The position numbers were made by a program, and so were the translations under genes. This document shows positions 1 through 11,538 of a stretch of 64,000 nucleotides of DNA, piece after piece (the first letter of the stretch is position 1; every line of letters starts with the position of its first letter). The DNA is taken from NCBI GenBank assembly GCA_018881555.1, contig JACAXG010000201.1, positions 1-64,000 of the forward strand, given 5' to 3'. The DNA is from Amblyornis subalaris (lineage: Eukaryota > Chordata > Aves > Passeriformes > Ptilonorhynchidae). The notes under the pieces were generated by a model. That model was not told where the DNA came from and ran no database searches. It worked only from the letters and a program-made list of their open reading frames with translations.

Positions 1-60
1 GCTCGCCTCGGCTCCGCACGGCACGGACCGGCACGGCTCGGTCATTCTCTTTCGGGAGCC
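1..60. other. GC-rich, CpG-rich sequence at window edge
   Basis: The first ~45 bases are a CpG-rich run with CGGCACGG-type pentanucleotide repetition. This could be the rim of a CpG island lying mostly outside the window, or simply a short GC-rich repeat. No coding frame can be assigned. Confidence 0.35.
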
Positions 61-177
61 CACCACCGACATTTCCATTCCACCTCAGAAATTACCCATG
101 TGCCACGAGCGCTCCCATGCAAGAGATTTGCTGCCAGGGCACAGGTAGAAGCGCCCTGAAAGGCAGCGGAACAGCCC

Positions 178-690
178 GTTTTAAGCCCTTAAAATGCTGA
201 AAAAGGGAGAGCTTCCTTCCGTTTAATCCCTGAAACTGAGGGAACAGGGGGTGTTTACCTCAATTTAAACCACTAAACCAGTAAATAAATGCGTTTTCCC
301 CTTTAATTTAATCCGCTAAAACATCAGAAAAAGAGGGTTTTCCCTTAATTTCCGGCTCTCAAACGATGGGAAAAGGGGGATTTTTACCTCCATTAAAACC
401 CTTCGAAAGGAGGGACAACAGGGCTTTCCCCTCAATTTAAACCCTAGGATGATGAAAATGGGGGGATTACCCTCAATTCAAACCCAGAAAATGGCATCAT
501 CCATGTTCTTCCCTTCCATTTAAAACAGAAAACGCGGATTTCCTGTCAATGGATGCCCCAACATCATGGAAAAGGCAGGTTTTACTTCAATTGATACCCT
601 TCAAATTGCAGGTTAATGGGGAGCCTCCCCAGTTTAAACACAAACAATGACAGAACAGTTTCCTCCCTCAACTGAAACCTCTGCTGTCCT
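178..690. repeat. Degenerate ~42-bp minisatellite, about 12 units
   Basis: Units of 30-46 bp (mostly 40-44) follow one another. Each begins with a variant of AATTTAAACCC, passes through an A-rich block (ATGGAAAAGGGG-like) and ends in TTTTCCCTC. Unit starts can be read near 219, 262, 303, 347, 391, 434, 475, 517, 548, 589, 631 and 670. Copies differ from each other at perhaps a quarter to a third of positions, so the array is old. No gene or known mobile element is recognised in it. Confidence 0.75.
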
Positions 691-1333
691 AGTAACTCAC
701 TTTTTTCCTGGGGGCACTGGGGATAGACAGAGGGCCCTGAGGAGGGACTGGCAAGATGAAATTGAAAGGGGAAAGGAGAAAGAACTCCCGTGCAAACCCA
801 CGCACTGGCTCACCTGCTCAGGTCCTGCCCCCTGGCACNGAGGTTTGTCCCTGGGCACCTTCTTTAAGCAATGCTCCACATCCAGGTACATGCAGGTGCT
901 CCCTTAGGCCCCGGGAGATGCTCTCACCGTCGGTCCATGAGAAATCCCTGGAACCCCCCCCACGGGCCCCTCTCCTCCAGCAGCTCCCTGCACAGGGGAG
1001 CTGAGGTAGCCCCACCAAAGCAGCCCCCAGCAGGCCCCGCTCCCTCCTCATCCTCACTGCTCACAACTGGGGCTGCCCTGCCCCCTGGTCACCCTCACCA
1101 CTCACACTCGGAGCTGTCGCCAGTCGGAGGGAGGGAACTGCAGAAAGGTCTCGCTGGTCATCACCTTCCCTGGACAGTCCATTGTCTGCCCCTGAAACAC
1201 GGGGGCACCAGGCTTTCCTTTCTATGGATAAGTGTCTGAGGTGTCTCAGGCTGAAATTGCGATTCCACCTCCAAAATTAAGTATGTTCGAGGTTCATAAT
1301 TTCCAGGTAAAGTCCCCACAGATCATAAGCAAT
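691..1333. other. Unassigned sequence, no gene recognised
   Basis: Moderately GC-rich sequence with purine-rich (720-790) and C-rich (950-1120) stretches. Several short open frames overlap on both strands, none with a recognisable domain. It holds one isolated N (839). Confidence 0.4.
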
Positions 1334-1636
1334 CACCTATAATTTTTCCTCTGGAATCATTACTGACTTGGCTCTTTGTTCAAGTGTTTGACATATCCAT
1401 TGAGGCTTAAGGGGCTCGGCTGGGTTGTTTGCGGCTAATTCTGACAGGTCCAGGCCAAACCCAACCACCCGCATCCTTACTCCGCCCCCACTTTCAGGGA
1501 AATATGGATACAGTTTATAAATAGTCCCCCCCTCCCCTGCAACACAGTCCTTCACTGCGCGTCCAAGGAGCAGATTTACTCCATCCTTTGCTCCCAATAG
1601 CACCTCTCCAGCCCAAATCCCAGTTCTCACAGACAC
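1334..1636 (-). other. Coding-like open frame of unknown identity (possible exon or retroelement remnant)
   Basis: On the minus strand a frame of about 99 codons runs from a GTG at 1636, just inside an upstream stop, to a TAG near 1337. Its codons show a strong purine-first pattern, and the predicted peptide has a balanced composition rich in Gly, Val, Leu and Glu, unlike the low-complexity shadow frames elsewhere. There is no Met start, and the flanking splice signals are weak: a candidate acceptor ends in CTGTGAG near 1624, and GTGATT follows the stop. It could be a terminal exon, an exon of a minus-strand gene, or a fossil retroelement frame. I do not recognise the family and infer no function. 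Confidence 0.25.
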
Positions 1637-4600
1637 AAACTAACGCGAAAACTACTACAATTGTTTGCTTTGAAAGTAATATTTTGAGTACATCTGGCTA
1701 CATGAATGTCCTGGAGTGACTTTATGATGCTATATATCCCAATCGCCTGCTTGGCAAAAAATATTAACTCTGTGTCTTTAAGCTGGCTTAAATAAATACA
1801 TATACTAATGGTCAACAAGGAAAAGCTTTTCAGAGGAGAAAATATCCACATTGGTAGCACAGTTTGATACACCTTCAGAAAAAGCAGAGTTATAACCAAC
1901 TCCTAAGATCCCTGATGAGAGATCAAGCGCTCCTTGTGACATCCAATGCAGCAGACATCGAAAAAGGAGGGGAAAAGCCAAGCTTATAGTGGAAAAATAG
2001 AACAGAAATATGTCAGCCTTTAAAAGCCTTCACATTCCAATAGTGTGAACCAGGGTCATTTACTCTTCCCTTGCTTTTTGTGATTGCATAAATATTAAGT
2101 AGAAACGCACTAAACAGAATCCACTGAAGACAGAGCTAGGATTTTACAGGTCTTCATTTTGAAAGTTTGAATGAAAGATGTCTCTTCCTGCACTAACACC
2201 CACCCCAGTTCAAATCCATACTTAGCCGGACTCTTCCTCAGCTCCTCTTTCCCACAGCTCTGCTCAGGGCTTTACACCTCACACCCCTTTCCTACTGCAG
2301 TGGGATGGCACTGCAACACTTTCAGAGTTTGGCTGGCACTCACGCTCTCCCAGCTGATTTTACCAGGAACTCTTCTGCTTTTCAGTGCATGAGCCACGAC
2401 AACATTTGCTCACTAAAATAAATATTTTCCACATTGAACTGCAGGTGCAAGGTAACAAGTACTGCACAGGAATATTTTTTAGCCTAAGGACAAATCAACA
2501 TTTTTTAGGGTTTGGATCCTGTTCCAGTGCACCAGAACCAAATCAATCTGTTCTGGCTCTGAAAACATCAGCAACACAAAACTGAGCTGCCAGCACAGAG
2601 CACCTCGCTGTTCCTACCCACCCCTGCAAAGCAGAGGGCCTTCCTTTCCCTGGCACAGCATCACCCCTGCCAGTGCAGCTGTAGCTCAGAGATCCAGGGC
2701 ACACCCCCCCAGCACAGGACAGCAGCCTGTTCTCCCCAGCTCAGGGGCATCCTGCACTAACACACAGCCTGGGGCTTCCTTGAAAACTGACTGCCCTCCC
2801 TGGGCCGAGCCAGGGCCATGCCGCAACTCAGAGATGAGACAGTTTGACACACTCAGGTCTGCGAGCCATGTCACCAAAAGACAGCTGGAGTTCTCAAAAA
2901 TACACCCTGTAAAAGCTCCCCTTGGCAGATGTCGTTTCACTGCCTGGGTCATTTCCAAAATCATTTTTTCCCAGGTCTCAAAAATGCACCCAAGTCCAGA
3001 ACAAAACCATTTTGTGGCACTAAGAGGAGGCAGCAGTCCCAGGTGACACAGGCAGTCAGGTCACACAGCTGTCCAGGGCTAGAATTGCTCCCAGTTAAAT
3101 CAGTCCTGTCCCTCAGACACTGCTGTTGTGTCCTGCACTACCACACTACAGACTGCTGTGCACAGGATTCATCCCTGAGAACTGTCACACCGATATCCTT
3201 GAACATTCCAACTGCAATGTGATTATATGAACCTTTCTGATTCCATTCCATAGTACAGCAACAAGACAAATTGCTTAGCCATCCTGTGTATTTACAAAAT
3301 AAAATACAAAGTTTAAACACGCCTCGTGGTTTGAGGTGCAATATCTGTCCCAAAAGCTTGACTTTGCACCCAGGAATGAACAAGAGATGCACGGGACATT
3401 GTCAGCCTGGATCTGCAATTAACTCAACCTCTGCCGCTGTATTGGCACAGCAAATGAAAAACTTGGGCCTGAAGATCTCATTAGAGAGTACAAAATCTAT
3501 TTAATGCTGTTTCTAGAAGTTGTCAATATCATTATTTAAAGATGTGGCTCAAATAAAGAGCAAAACCAATAAAGCCCACAGAAAGCTTGGGGTTTTCATG
3601 CTGAGTTTTATTCTTTAAAAAATAAACTCAACTATCCAAAGTATGTTTCTGTAATTCAGTTGAGTTCAGCCTGCCAGATTCTGTGGAAAAGGGATCAAGT
3701 CTACACGCTGAGAGATAAAGAGTAGCAAGTATATTAAAGTGATGAGACACACAGTATCATTTTAATGACAGGTTTCAGGCAGTTTTAAACCCAAAATACT
3801 TGAATTACTTCCACATGGCAGATTTGTGAAAATAAATGTGATACAAGACCTATTGTGTCTTTTAGAAGTATTGCATCAGTTTTTAAAAATGATACGGTTT
3901 CCAATCAAAACCAAAGGTTATTTAATCTCTTTTCAAGTAATAATCCTGCACCTTTCCTTCCTTTCTGCACTGACAGCACACAGCTTGGATGCCCTTACTA
4001 AAAAATTAGACAACACTCTCCAACTTTTGTTAAAACCTCTTTAATCTTTCATGTGGTAAACCCACTGTTTTGATTTTATCTAGAAAAACAAAACCAAACA
4101 AGAAAACATCCCAACCTAACACAGGTCATAAGTTACAAAAGATACTCCAAGTCACATGAGGAAACCTAATGAACACGTGAAGTTCCAAGGAAATCCCAAG
4201 TATCCCAACGTGCTGCCCGTGTCACCTACGCTGCTCCCTGGATGGGGCCCACTGCCAGGCATCTGCCCAACAGNAGACACCACTGCTGCCCTCTCCAACG
4301 GCACATTTAAGCCGTGCCCCACCACTGTTCCAAGAAGCACATTTCCATGGCTATGAGTGCCAGATGTGCCAGCTGAACAGTGTCATCTGTCTCTCAGGCA
4401 AGGCCCTCCTCTCTCCAAAAACGGGCTCAGCAGGCAGCACCGCCACTTGTCTGACACCTGCTCACTTCAAGCAGTCAGTTGACTCAAACACTTCAGTAGG
4501 TCCGTGGGAGCACGTACGGGACCTGAAGTCTAAAGCTGTAATGTGGCACACAGAGTAGGGGATCTCACGCGCTGTCTACAGAAACTGTTCTGCTACTACG

Positions 4601-7506
4601 GAATGTTTTCTCCTCAAAAACCCACCCGTGACACAACTTACACATTTGACCAAAATGCAGCAAGCGGCTTCAAATCCCATTCATTGTCTACTTGCTCTCA
4701 CNACATCCTTACCCTGAAAAGGGAGGGGGAGGTCTACAGCTGATTCTAGTGCCTAGCTGGAGAAAAGCAGCTGTAGAGCAGCTGGTATTTTCCTGAGGCG
4801 GCTAACATAGCAACCAGACATGTTTCCATGAGACCATGCAAGGGACCTGTGGGGGTAGATTAAAAACTCTTGCTGAATTGTAGCCTGATCTTATTACTGT
4901 GTAGCCCCAAATTATACACAGCTCAATAAAAAGCTAAAATCAAAACAATCAGTGTGCAGGAGAAACCAGATTAAGAGACATGTCAGTGGCATGACACTTC
5001 CAGGAAAACAATGAGAAATTTCAGTCCTGCTTCCTTGTATATGCAGGGACACAACCTGTGCCACTGCACACAGACACGTAACATCAAGAATATGAAAAAG
5101 TTCAAGGGGAAAAGTGCACAGTGGCTTTAAAAATTCTAAAATAGCACCCTATTTCTGCCAAATATTGTTTTCCTATCAAGACCAAGTGCACGGACTGAAT
5201 TAAAGGATTTTTGAGCATGCACAAAAGGTCTTGACAGAAAATAAAGTCCAGAAGGAGAGACTTTATTAACACAGACCCTGAGCTCCACACATCCTGTCAC
5301 TGTCCTGGTTCTCTCCTCGGCTCAGTGCACCCCGAGGACAGCACAGCCATTCTGTCACACTTTGGCACGTCAGTGACTGGGACAGGATGTGGAGATCACA
5401 GCAGTTCCAATGCCAGCCCCCCCAATGGCAGAAGAACAGTCTGTGCGGAGTGATCATTGGGAATCAACTCCAGTATCCTGTTCCGCCCCTGCAGTGCCCC
5501 AAAACAAGGAGCTTGCCGTGTCGCTGCCCTATCTGTCTANCCTGTAGAGCAGAGTGCAGAGTGAAATGCCCAGGGCTTCTCTTGCTGCCCTGCAGAGACG
5601 TGGGGAGCAGGTACAGGCTGGTCACCCAGAAGCAGATCCACACAGAACTGCATGTACAACAGCAGGGAGGAAATATCGAGACAAATAATCCAAGAGAGCG
5701 ATGCTCTAATGCACATGAGACTGGAATGCCATAAACAGCAGACAAATGGTACAAGAATCTGTATCCTCTTCAATTGCTACAGTGCCAAACAGAACACACT
5801 TCCAGTCAGGATACTGTGTCCACATCTTCTCCCAGTTAAAACAGGTAAGTGCTGTGTCACATCTAAACCCACATCAGACCTTGCAAGGGCCTTCCTTTTG
5901 ATAACTTGGGTCACAAATGCAAAATAAATGAGTTCTGTGATCAGAACAATCAACCTGAACAGCAATTCTCTAATCACATACCACTCATCCCAAAGTGAGC
6001 CAAGAAAGGAGCCCTGATTGTGGACACATGCTTCCATCCCCATGCACAAGGAAAACAGCCTATCACCATCTACTCCTTTACACTGCTGCCAAAATACAGT
6101 CACCAGGAAAAAACTGACTAAGGAGAACACTGTGGGATTTTTAGTGTGCCTTAGTTCTTCTATGGGGGGCTCAAGAAGAGGCAAACACAAAGTTAACAGC
6201 TACAAAAGCACAGTAATACCGAGAATGAAAGTTTCTCAGCAACAACAAAAGCAAAACTTTGGAGAATGGCAGATGAAAAAGGAAGAGGCTACTAAAACAC
6301 ACTGGCAGAGGAAAAAACCACATAATCCAGGTGTCAAGTCAAAGCCAATGCATTTATTCCCAACCCTGTTACTCAGGTAATAATGATGAAAGACACTTGA
6401 GAATCAGTTTCTCAGGAGCAACTTTTTTAACTACTTCCACAGTGCAACAGCAATTTGGAGAAGGGGAAAAGACAAGCTCTTGCAGGCTGGAAGCCTGCTC
6501 TGGGGCAGACAAACCCTGGCTTGAGAGGGATTGGAGCTATCAATGGGAACCTCCAGATAGGTCTAGTGGTGCCGTAGGAACTGAGCGACACTGGCTATTA
6601 CAACATCACGAGGATATGGCCCGGCTGGGTGCTAGTTCCCACAAAACAAGGATGCCAACACACTATCCAACTGTCTCAACATGGAATGCTGAGGGCCCTG
6701 CTGGCTTCAAGCACATCTGCAGTCTAATCGAGTCAGGATTTGTGCAGCCAAGCGACCCAAACAATTAAGCAGGTAGGCTTGGCAGATGTTCAGCTGCCGC
6801 AGGTGTGTTTGTGAAAGCAGTCATGGCAGCTTCCCTCCTTCCTTCAGCCTTGCCCCAACTTCTGAGGGGCCAGAGGAACCACACAACCCAAAACTGTCAG
6901 CGCTCACACCCACTACTAGTATGGACACCTTCACGTTCTATCTTCAGCCGAACAAACCCCAGGATGTTTTGCTTCCCTGACAGAATTGGCAAATTTCATT
7001 TTCATTTATCAAGGCAACAAACACCCTGTATGGCCCGGGGGTCAGAGCCCCTTTGGCACAAGAACCGGAGAGAAGATTGGAGGGAAGAATCCAATAGCAA
7101 ATTGAAATCGTGGGTATGGAATGAAGGTCTGCTTTTGGCAGGTTTCGTTTGGCTTTTGGGACACAAGAAAGGCCTTCAGACCTTACTCACCCATATGAAA
7201 ACCCTGCACCGAGGACTTGGTTTTAAAGATGTTGCACTTAACATTATGAACATATAATTGCTTTGGGATTTGGCATTTCCTGCACCTCCAATCGCCCAAA
7301 CACATTAGAATTAAGTGCAGAGTCCTGAAGCTCAATTATTATGATTCTATTTTGGTGGTATCATTTGACATACCAAAATCCAACGCAATACTTTAAAACT
7401 GAAAAGCAACATTGGTTTGGACCCAAGCAACCCCTCCCTGAATGAGCCACCCAAGCCCTATGTCCCAGCTGTGGCCTAAAGGACTTACATTGTTTTCCTT
7501 GGCTGT
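1637..7506. other. Repeat-poor stretch, no gene recognised
   Basis: About 5.9 kb of AT-moderate sequence with no CR1 tail, LTR signature or satellite visible. Open frames of 60-150 codons occur on both strands (for example minus 5777-6190 and plus 6331-6768), but none shows a recognisable domain, continuous codon bias or convincing paired splice signals. The low repeat density would suit an intron or UTR of a neighbouring gene; that is inference only. Confidence 0.4.
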
Positions 7507-7644
7507 GCTCCAGGCCACGTTGGACTGGGCTTGAAGCAATCTGGTCTAGTGGAAGGTGTCCCTGCCTATGACAGGGGAGTGGAATGAGATGAGCTTTAAG
7601 GTCCTTTCCAACCAAAACCATTCTGAAATTCTATGATTCTATAA
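7507..7644 (+). mobile_element. CR1 LINE 3' end, truncated
   Basis: Sense-strand CR1 3' UTR: a diverged 'caggccacgttggactgggcttg' segment, then 'tagtggaaggtgtccctgcc', then the CCTTTCCAACC block and the tail TTCTATGATTCTAT at 7632-7644. It is 5' truncated, like most avian CR1 copies. An A12 run lies just downstream (near 7665). Confidence 0.85.
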
Positions 7645-8571
7645 ACAGCTAAGTCTACAATTTAAAAAAAAAAAAATAGGTTACGTCCTGAACTAGAAGC
7701 TTGACACAGGATTGCACATGAAGTATGGCAATAGCTGAACTATGCCGCACATGCATTCCTGGCCCACAAACACTACCACAGGCATTTGATAGGTGCTGTT
7801 AAAATATTTCATGATCATCTCACTATGGCACAAAAAGGAAAAAGCACCACAGGACAATGAGGCTGCTCAGAGGCTCTACTGTTCACCAACCACCCTGATA
7901 AAATAAGTGGTGTAAAAACATTTTGTAGCTCCTTGTAGCAAGACACCAAAAAGAAAAACCACTATTTATGTTGGTTGTCAATTTATTTTCCACAAGAGGC
8001 CAGAAAAGCACACAGCTAAATATTTTAAGATGTACAGACCAGTGAAATAGAGTGGGGAAGGGGCAAGAATAAAAAAAGGAGGGGGAGCCAGACATGAGGT
8101 ATGATAAAGCATTACTGCAAAGCACTGAATTCTCAGGGCATGGTCAGTTTCCGCAGCAAGCACATGCTGCAACGAGTGTGACAAGGCAGAGCTCAAAACA
8201 AACGCCTAAAACCAAAAATTGCTTAAGCAGGGCTAGAACTGCCCTTGTCAAGAGACTTTTGGGGAGTACCTCAGCTCTCCTCTCAAACGCTTTTTTTAAA
8301 AGGAAGCAAAACATTCCACATAAAGAGCCATTTACCTTGTAACAACACTCACAGTAAAACTTCCCCCGTGAAGGACCAGGTTCCGTGTAACAACGTCCTC
8401 AGCGAAACAGACACTTTACCTTCTCATGTGCCATCCCTTTTGCATCGCTGTGTTCCCTGTCCTGTACCCATCAATCCCAGGAGCCCGAAGCACTGGAAAA
8501 CACACATTTCTGGGCAACAGCTTTTTAAGGATGACGCAGGCATTCAAGCCCGCGGATAGATTAGCATTTAC
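7645..8571. other. Unassigned sequence left of the CpG island
   Basis: No repeat or gene is recognised. Minus-strand donor-like sites (AG followed by GTAAA) occur near 8339, 8415 and 8571, but no coding exon could be assigned between them. Confidence 0.35.
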
Positions 8572-9560
8572 CTCTGGGGAGCCACCACCTGCCACTCGAA
8601 CCACCCCCGCCGCAGCACGTCCCCGGAGAGGCGGGTGCCCAGCTCCCACCCTCCCAGCTGGGGACAGGTGGCTGCTCTCTGGGAGCACACCTGTAAGCGA
8701 GCCCCCCGCCCCCTTAGTGTAGGACAGAACACCCGCGGGGACCCGCTCTTGCCAAAGTGCTTCCACCGAACAATGTGCACCGTCGTTTTCAAGATCCAAA
8801 TTCCAGCATTTGTGGCCTTTTGAACGCTGCTGTGATGCAGCTTGTTCAACCAGACACATCCCTGGGAATGATTCAGCCCCAAAATCATGCCCTGTAAGCA
8901 CTGCACAGGGATCTCCTTCCCATTTTTGGTTGAAAACCGGGCCAGGACCAGCAAAAGGCTGCCTTTGCCCACCCGAGCCAGCCCCACTGTCAGCTCACCT
9001 CACACCTCCAGAAAGGTGTTTGTGCCAAACTTTGTCTCTCTGGGCGGGGCATCAGCAGCAAACACCGCAAAACAAAGAGCTGCTCACGGGAAAGGCTAGC
9101 CAGGGGAGCCTGGTCCGGCTGACCCCCGGCTCGGCCGATCCTTGGGGTCCGGCTGAGCCTCGGCTTGGCGGCACTTCTCATGCCGACCCAGACACGAGCA
9201 GCACCGCCGTGCCCGCCCCGGTGCCCCCCCTGTTCCAAGGCCACTGGCAGCTGACGGACCCCAGACCTGCTCGGGGCTTTCAAGGTCTGTGCCCGCTCCC
9301 GGGGAGAGGCAGAGCCGCCGGGTGGTTCGTTCCCCGAGGAAGGGGGGGAAAAGCCGAGCAGCCCCCGCACGGAACGGGCACCGAGGGCGTTGCAGCGAGC
9401 CGGCCACGCCCGGGAGCCGAGCTCCGAGCCGCCCCCGCAGCCCCCGGACCCCTTCCGCCGGACCCTACTCCTCTGCGGGTGCGGCCGGACCCGTGGCATC
9501 CCCCGCGAGCCCCGGCGCCTCCCGCCCTGCCCCTCGGGACCGACCAGTGTGCTAGCAGCG
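8572..9560. promoter_or_regulatory. Orphan CpG island, candidate promoter
   Basis: A GC- and CpG-rich block of about 1 kb with GC boxes (GGGCGGGGC at 9042-9050, CCCGCCCCG near 9212) stands out from AT-rich flanks. GC content drops sharply at about 9560. It is TATA-less in appearance, like a bird housekeeping promoter. Long frames on both strands here (plus 8810-9628, minus 8990-9499) are low-complexity Pro/Arg/Ala products expected of GC-rich DNA. In human, the gene head-to-head with ATRN is DNAAF9, from memory; whether this island is its bird promoter is inference, and no DNAAF9 exon was recognised. Confidence 0.55.
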
Positions 9561-10222
9561 AGGCGGCATCATTCTTTATGTCATTAGTTATAGGGAAAAG
9601 TTCAACTACTTTTGAGGCTTCCAGCTAATTCAATCAACATTTTCCTTTGAAGACCTTTTGAAAGAAGCCTCTGATTTGCCTCTCATAAGTGCATAGGTGC
9701 TTTGTCAACGCACTGATTCTTTTTTCTGTGTATTTTAGAGTAAGTTTGAGTTTACAGAAGTAAATACGAATACTTATTGAAAACTCTGCAAAATAGAGGC
9801 AGAAGAGAGAGGAAAGCTTTATTTGATGGTGAAATACTTAATTGTTTTAAACACGCAATACCATGGCTTATGTCACAGTGTAATATCCATTAATGCATTT
9901 AGTTATATGAGTAAATGCCGCAGAGATTTACCAGCATTTGACTTACCAAGCACTCTCTACAGCCACAAGTGCATAACTACAAGGAGCCTGTGTGTCTACT
10001 GGAGTTGCCAACATCATGCAAGTTGTGAATCTTGACCCCTGAGTGTGAGTACTGATTCAGAAAACAGTTCATCACGTCATAAATGGAGAGATTTAATTCT
10101 ATGTGGAATAAGATTAATTAAATTTATCACAGAAGTAGCATTGCAGATGTTAATATCAGCAAATCAGCTACAGAGAACTCTACATATTTTGAAGGAAATT
10201 AACAAAAATCTGACAGTTGCAG
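9561..10222. other. AT-rich intergenic sequence
   Basis: AT-rich sequence between the CpG island and the TTTCA repeat, with no gene, CR1 or LTR signature visible. Confidence 0.4.
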
Positions 10223-10425
10223 CATTTCATTTTGTTTCATTTCATTTCATTTCATTTCATTTCATATAATCTCATTTCACTCCATAGAATTTCACAGAAT
10301 TTCATTTCCCTTCATAAAATGAAATTTTAAAATTTCATTTAATTTCATTAATTCAATAACATTTATTTTCTTTTCATTTCACTTAGTTCCAGGAAGTTTC
10401 ATTTCATTACATTAAGTGAAATCAC
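10223..10425. repeat. (TTTCA)n microsatellite with degenerate flanks
   Basis: A pure TTTCAT run of about six units occupies 10235-10265. It is followed by about 160 bp in which ATTTC/TTCAT motifs recur with substitutions, including reverse-complement ATGAAAT near 10318. This is a decayed pentanucleotide array. Confidence 0.85.
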
Positions 10426-11163
10426 AGACCTACTGTTGCTAAATTGTGATTTTGAAATGCGGGTCAGGGGGTGACAGCAGGAAGTATAGGGGAACATAAA
10501 TAATGCTGTGCCCTATAAATAATCCTCTGGAAATTCGGCTTCCCTACGTCCATGGGGAGTGCAGAGTGGCTATCTGCCCTGTCCGCATGAATCAAACCAG
10601 ACCCAGGGAAACAGGTCTGCCTAGTGGAGACAGTGGCTTGTGGTCCAGCAGATGCCAACCCCAGTCATCATCCCTGGCAGATTTGGTTAGAAGGTGGATT
10701 TGGGTGAGTAGGGCATGGACAGGAGGTACAGGTCTGAACCCATGGCTCCCCTTCCCCCTCCTAGGAAGTCATGGGGTGCGTCCTGAGGACAGTCTGATGT
10801 CTCTTTTGGAAAACAAGGGTTGAAAACTCCCCGAGGTAGTTTGACTTCCAACCACATTGATGGGAGCAACAGGAAGTATAAAGTCTCTGAACTTCCAAGT
10901 TAATGTCTGTGATATTCAGTGAATGGAATAAGTTTTCCTTCAGACCCCTCAGTTTTGGTTGAGTCTCTAATTCATTCTTTGGTGGAAGTCTGCCACATTT
11001 ACCTTTGGCTCCCTGGAGGGTGCTGAAGGGACAGGGGAGAGAGGACTAGTTCCAGCAGACTGTACTGGTGAGCCCTTTGCTGGGACCTCCAACGGGGTCC
11101 AAGATGGCAGGCAGAAAAGTGCACCCAAGTCTTCTGTTGCAGTGCCTGTAGAGGCTGAGAGCG
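10426..11163. other. Intergenic sequence with a possible 381-bp insertion
   Basis: An 11-bp direct repeat, CAGGAAGTATA, occurs at 10478-10488 and again at 10870-10880. It brackets 381 bp that contain a TATAAATA motif near 10515. The repeat length resembles a retrotransposon target duplication, but no poly-A tail or known element is recognised. The remainder is unassigned. Confidence 0.3.
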
Positions 11164-11538
11164 TTGAAGATGTTCAGCCTGGAGAAGAAAACACTTTGGG
11201 ATGACCTTAAAGCACCTTCCAGTGCCTAAAGGGGCCCCAGAAGAGCTGGAGAGGGACTTTGGACAAGGGATGGAGTGACAGCACAAGGGGGAATGGCTTT
11301 ACAACAGTAGGTTGAGATGCAATATTAGGGAGAAATTCCTCCCTGTGAGAATGGTGAGGCTCTGGCACAGGTTGCCCAGAGAAGCTGTGGCTGCACCATC
11401 CCTGGGAGTGTTCCAGGCTGGGTTAGACGGGGCTTGGAGAAATCTGATCTAGTGGAAGGTGTCCCTGCCCGTGGCAGGGGCGTGGAACGAGATGATCTTT
11501 AAGGTTCCTTCCAACCCAAATCATCCTGTGATTCTATA
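11164..11538 (+). mobile_element. CR1 LINE 3' fragment
   Basis: A fairly long sense copy starting in the 'ttcagcctggagaag' region. It continues through 'gagagggactttggacaagg', 'ggcacaggttgcccagagaagctgtgg' variants and 'gtggaaggtgtccctgcc', and ends in TGTGATTCTATA. It is 5' truncated with scattered substitutions. Confidence 0.93.

Noticed and set aside
5464..5773. Possible minus-strand exon after a polypyrimidine tract and CATGCAG near 5650
   Set aside because: Two frames remain open, an N interrupts the region and no family resemblance could be named.
5777..6190. 137-codon minus-strand frame
   Set aside because: Hydrophobic but with no recognisable domain, no convincing splice sites and unremarkable codon pattern; treated as chance.
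6331..7257. Two adjacent 145-150 codon plus-strand frames
   Set aside because: Different frames, no domain, no start context or splice signals linking them.
1637..9560. DNAAF9 (the head-to-head neighbour of ATRN in human) on the minus strand
   Set aside because: No segment resembling the protein as I know it was found; retained only as a synteny hypothesis for the CpG island.
8810..9628. 272-codon plus-strand open frame across the CpG island
   Set aside because: Pro/Ala/Arg-rich low-complexity translation in GC-rich DNA where stops are rare; equally long frames exist on the other strand and no domain is visible.
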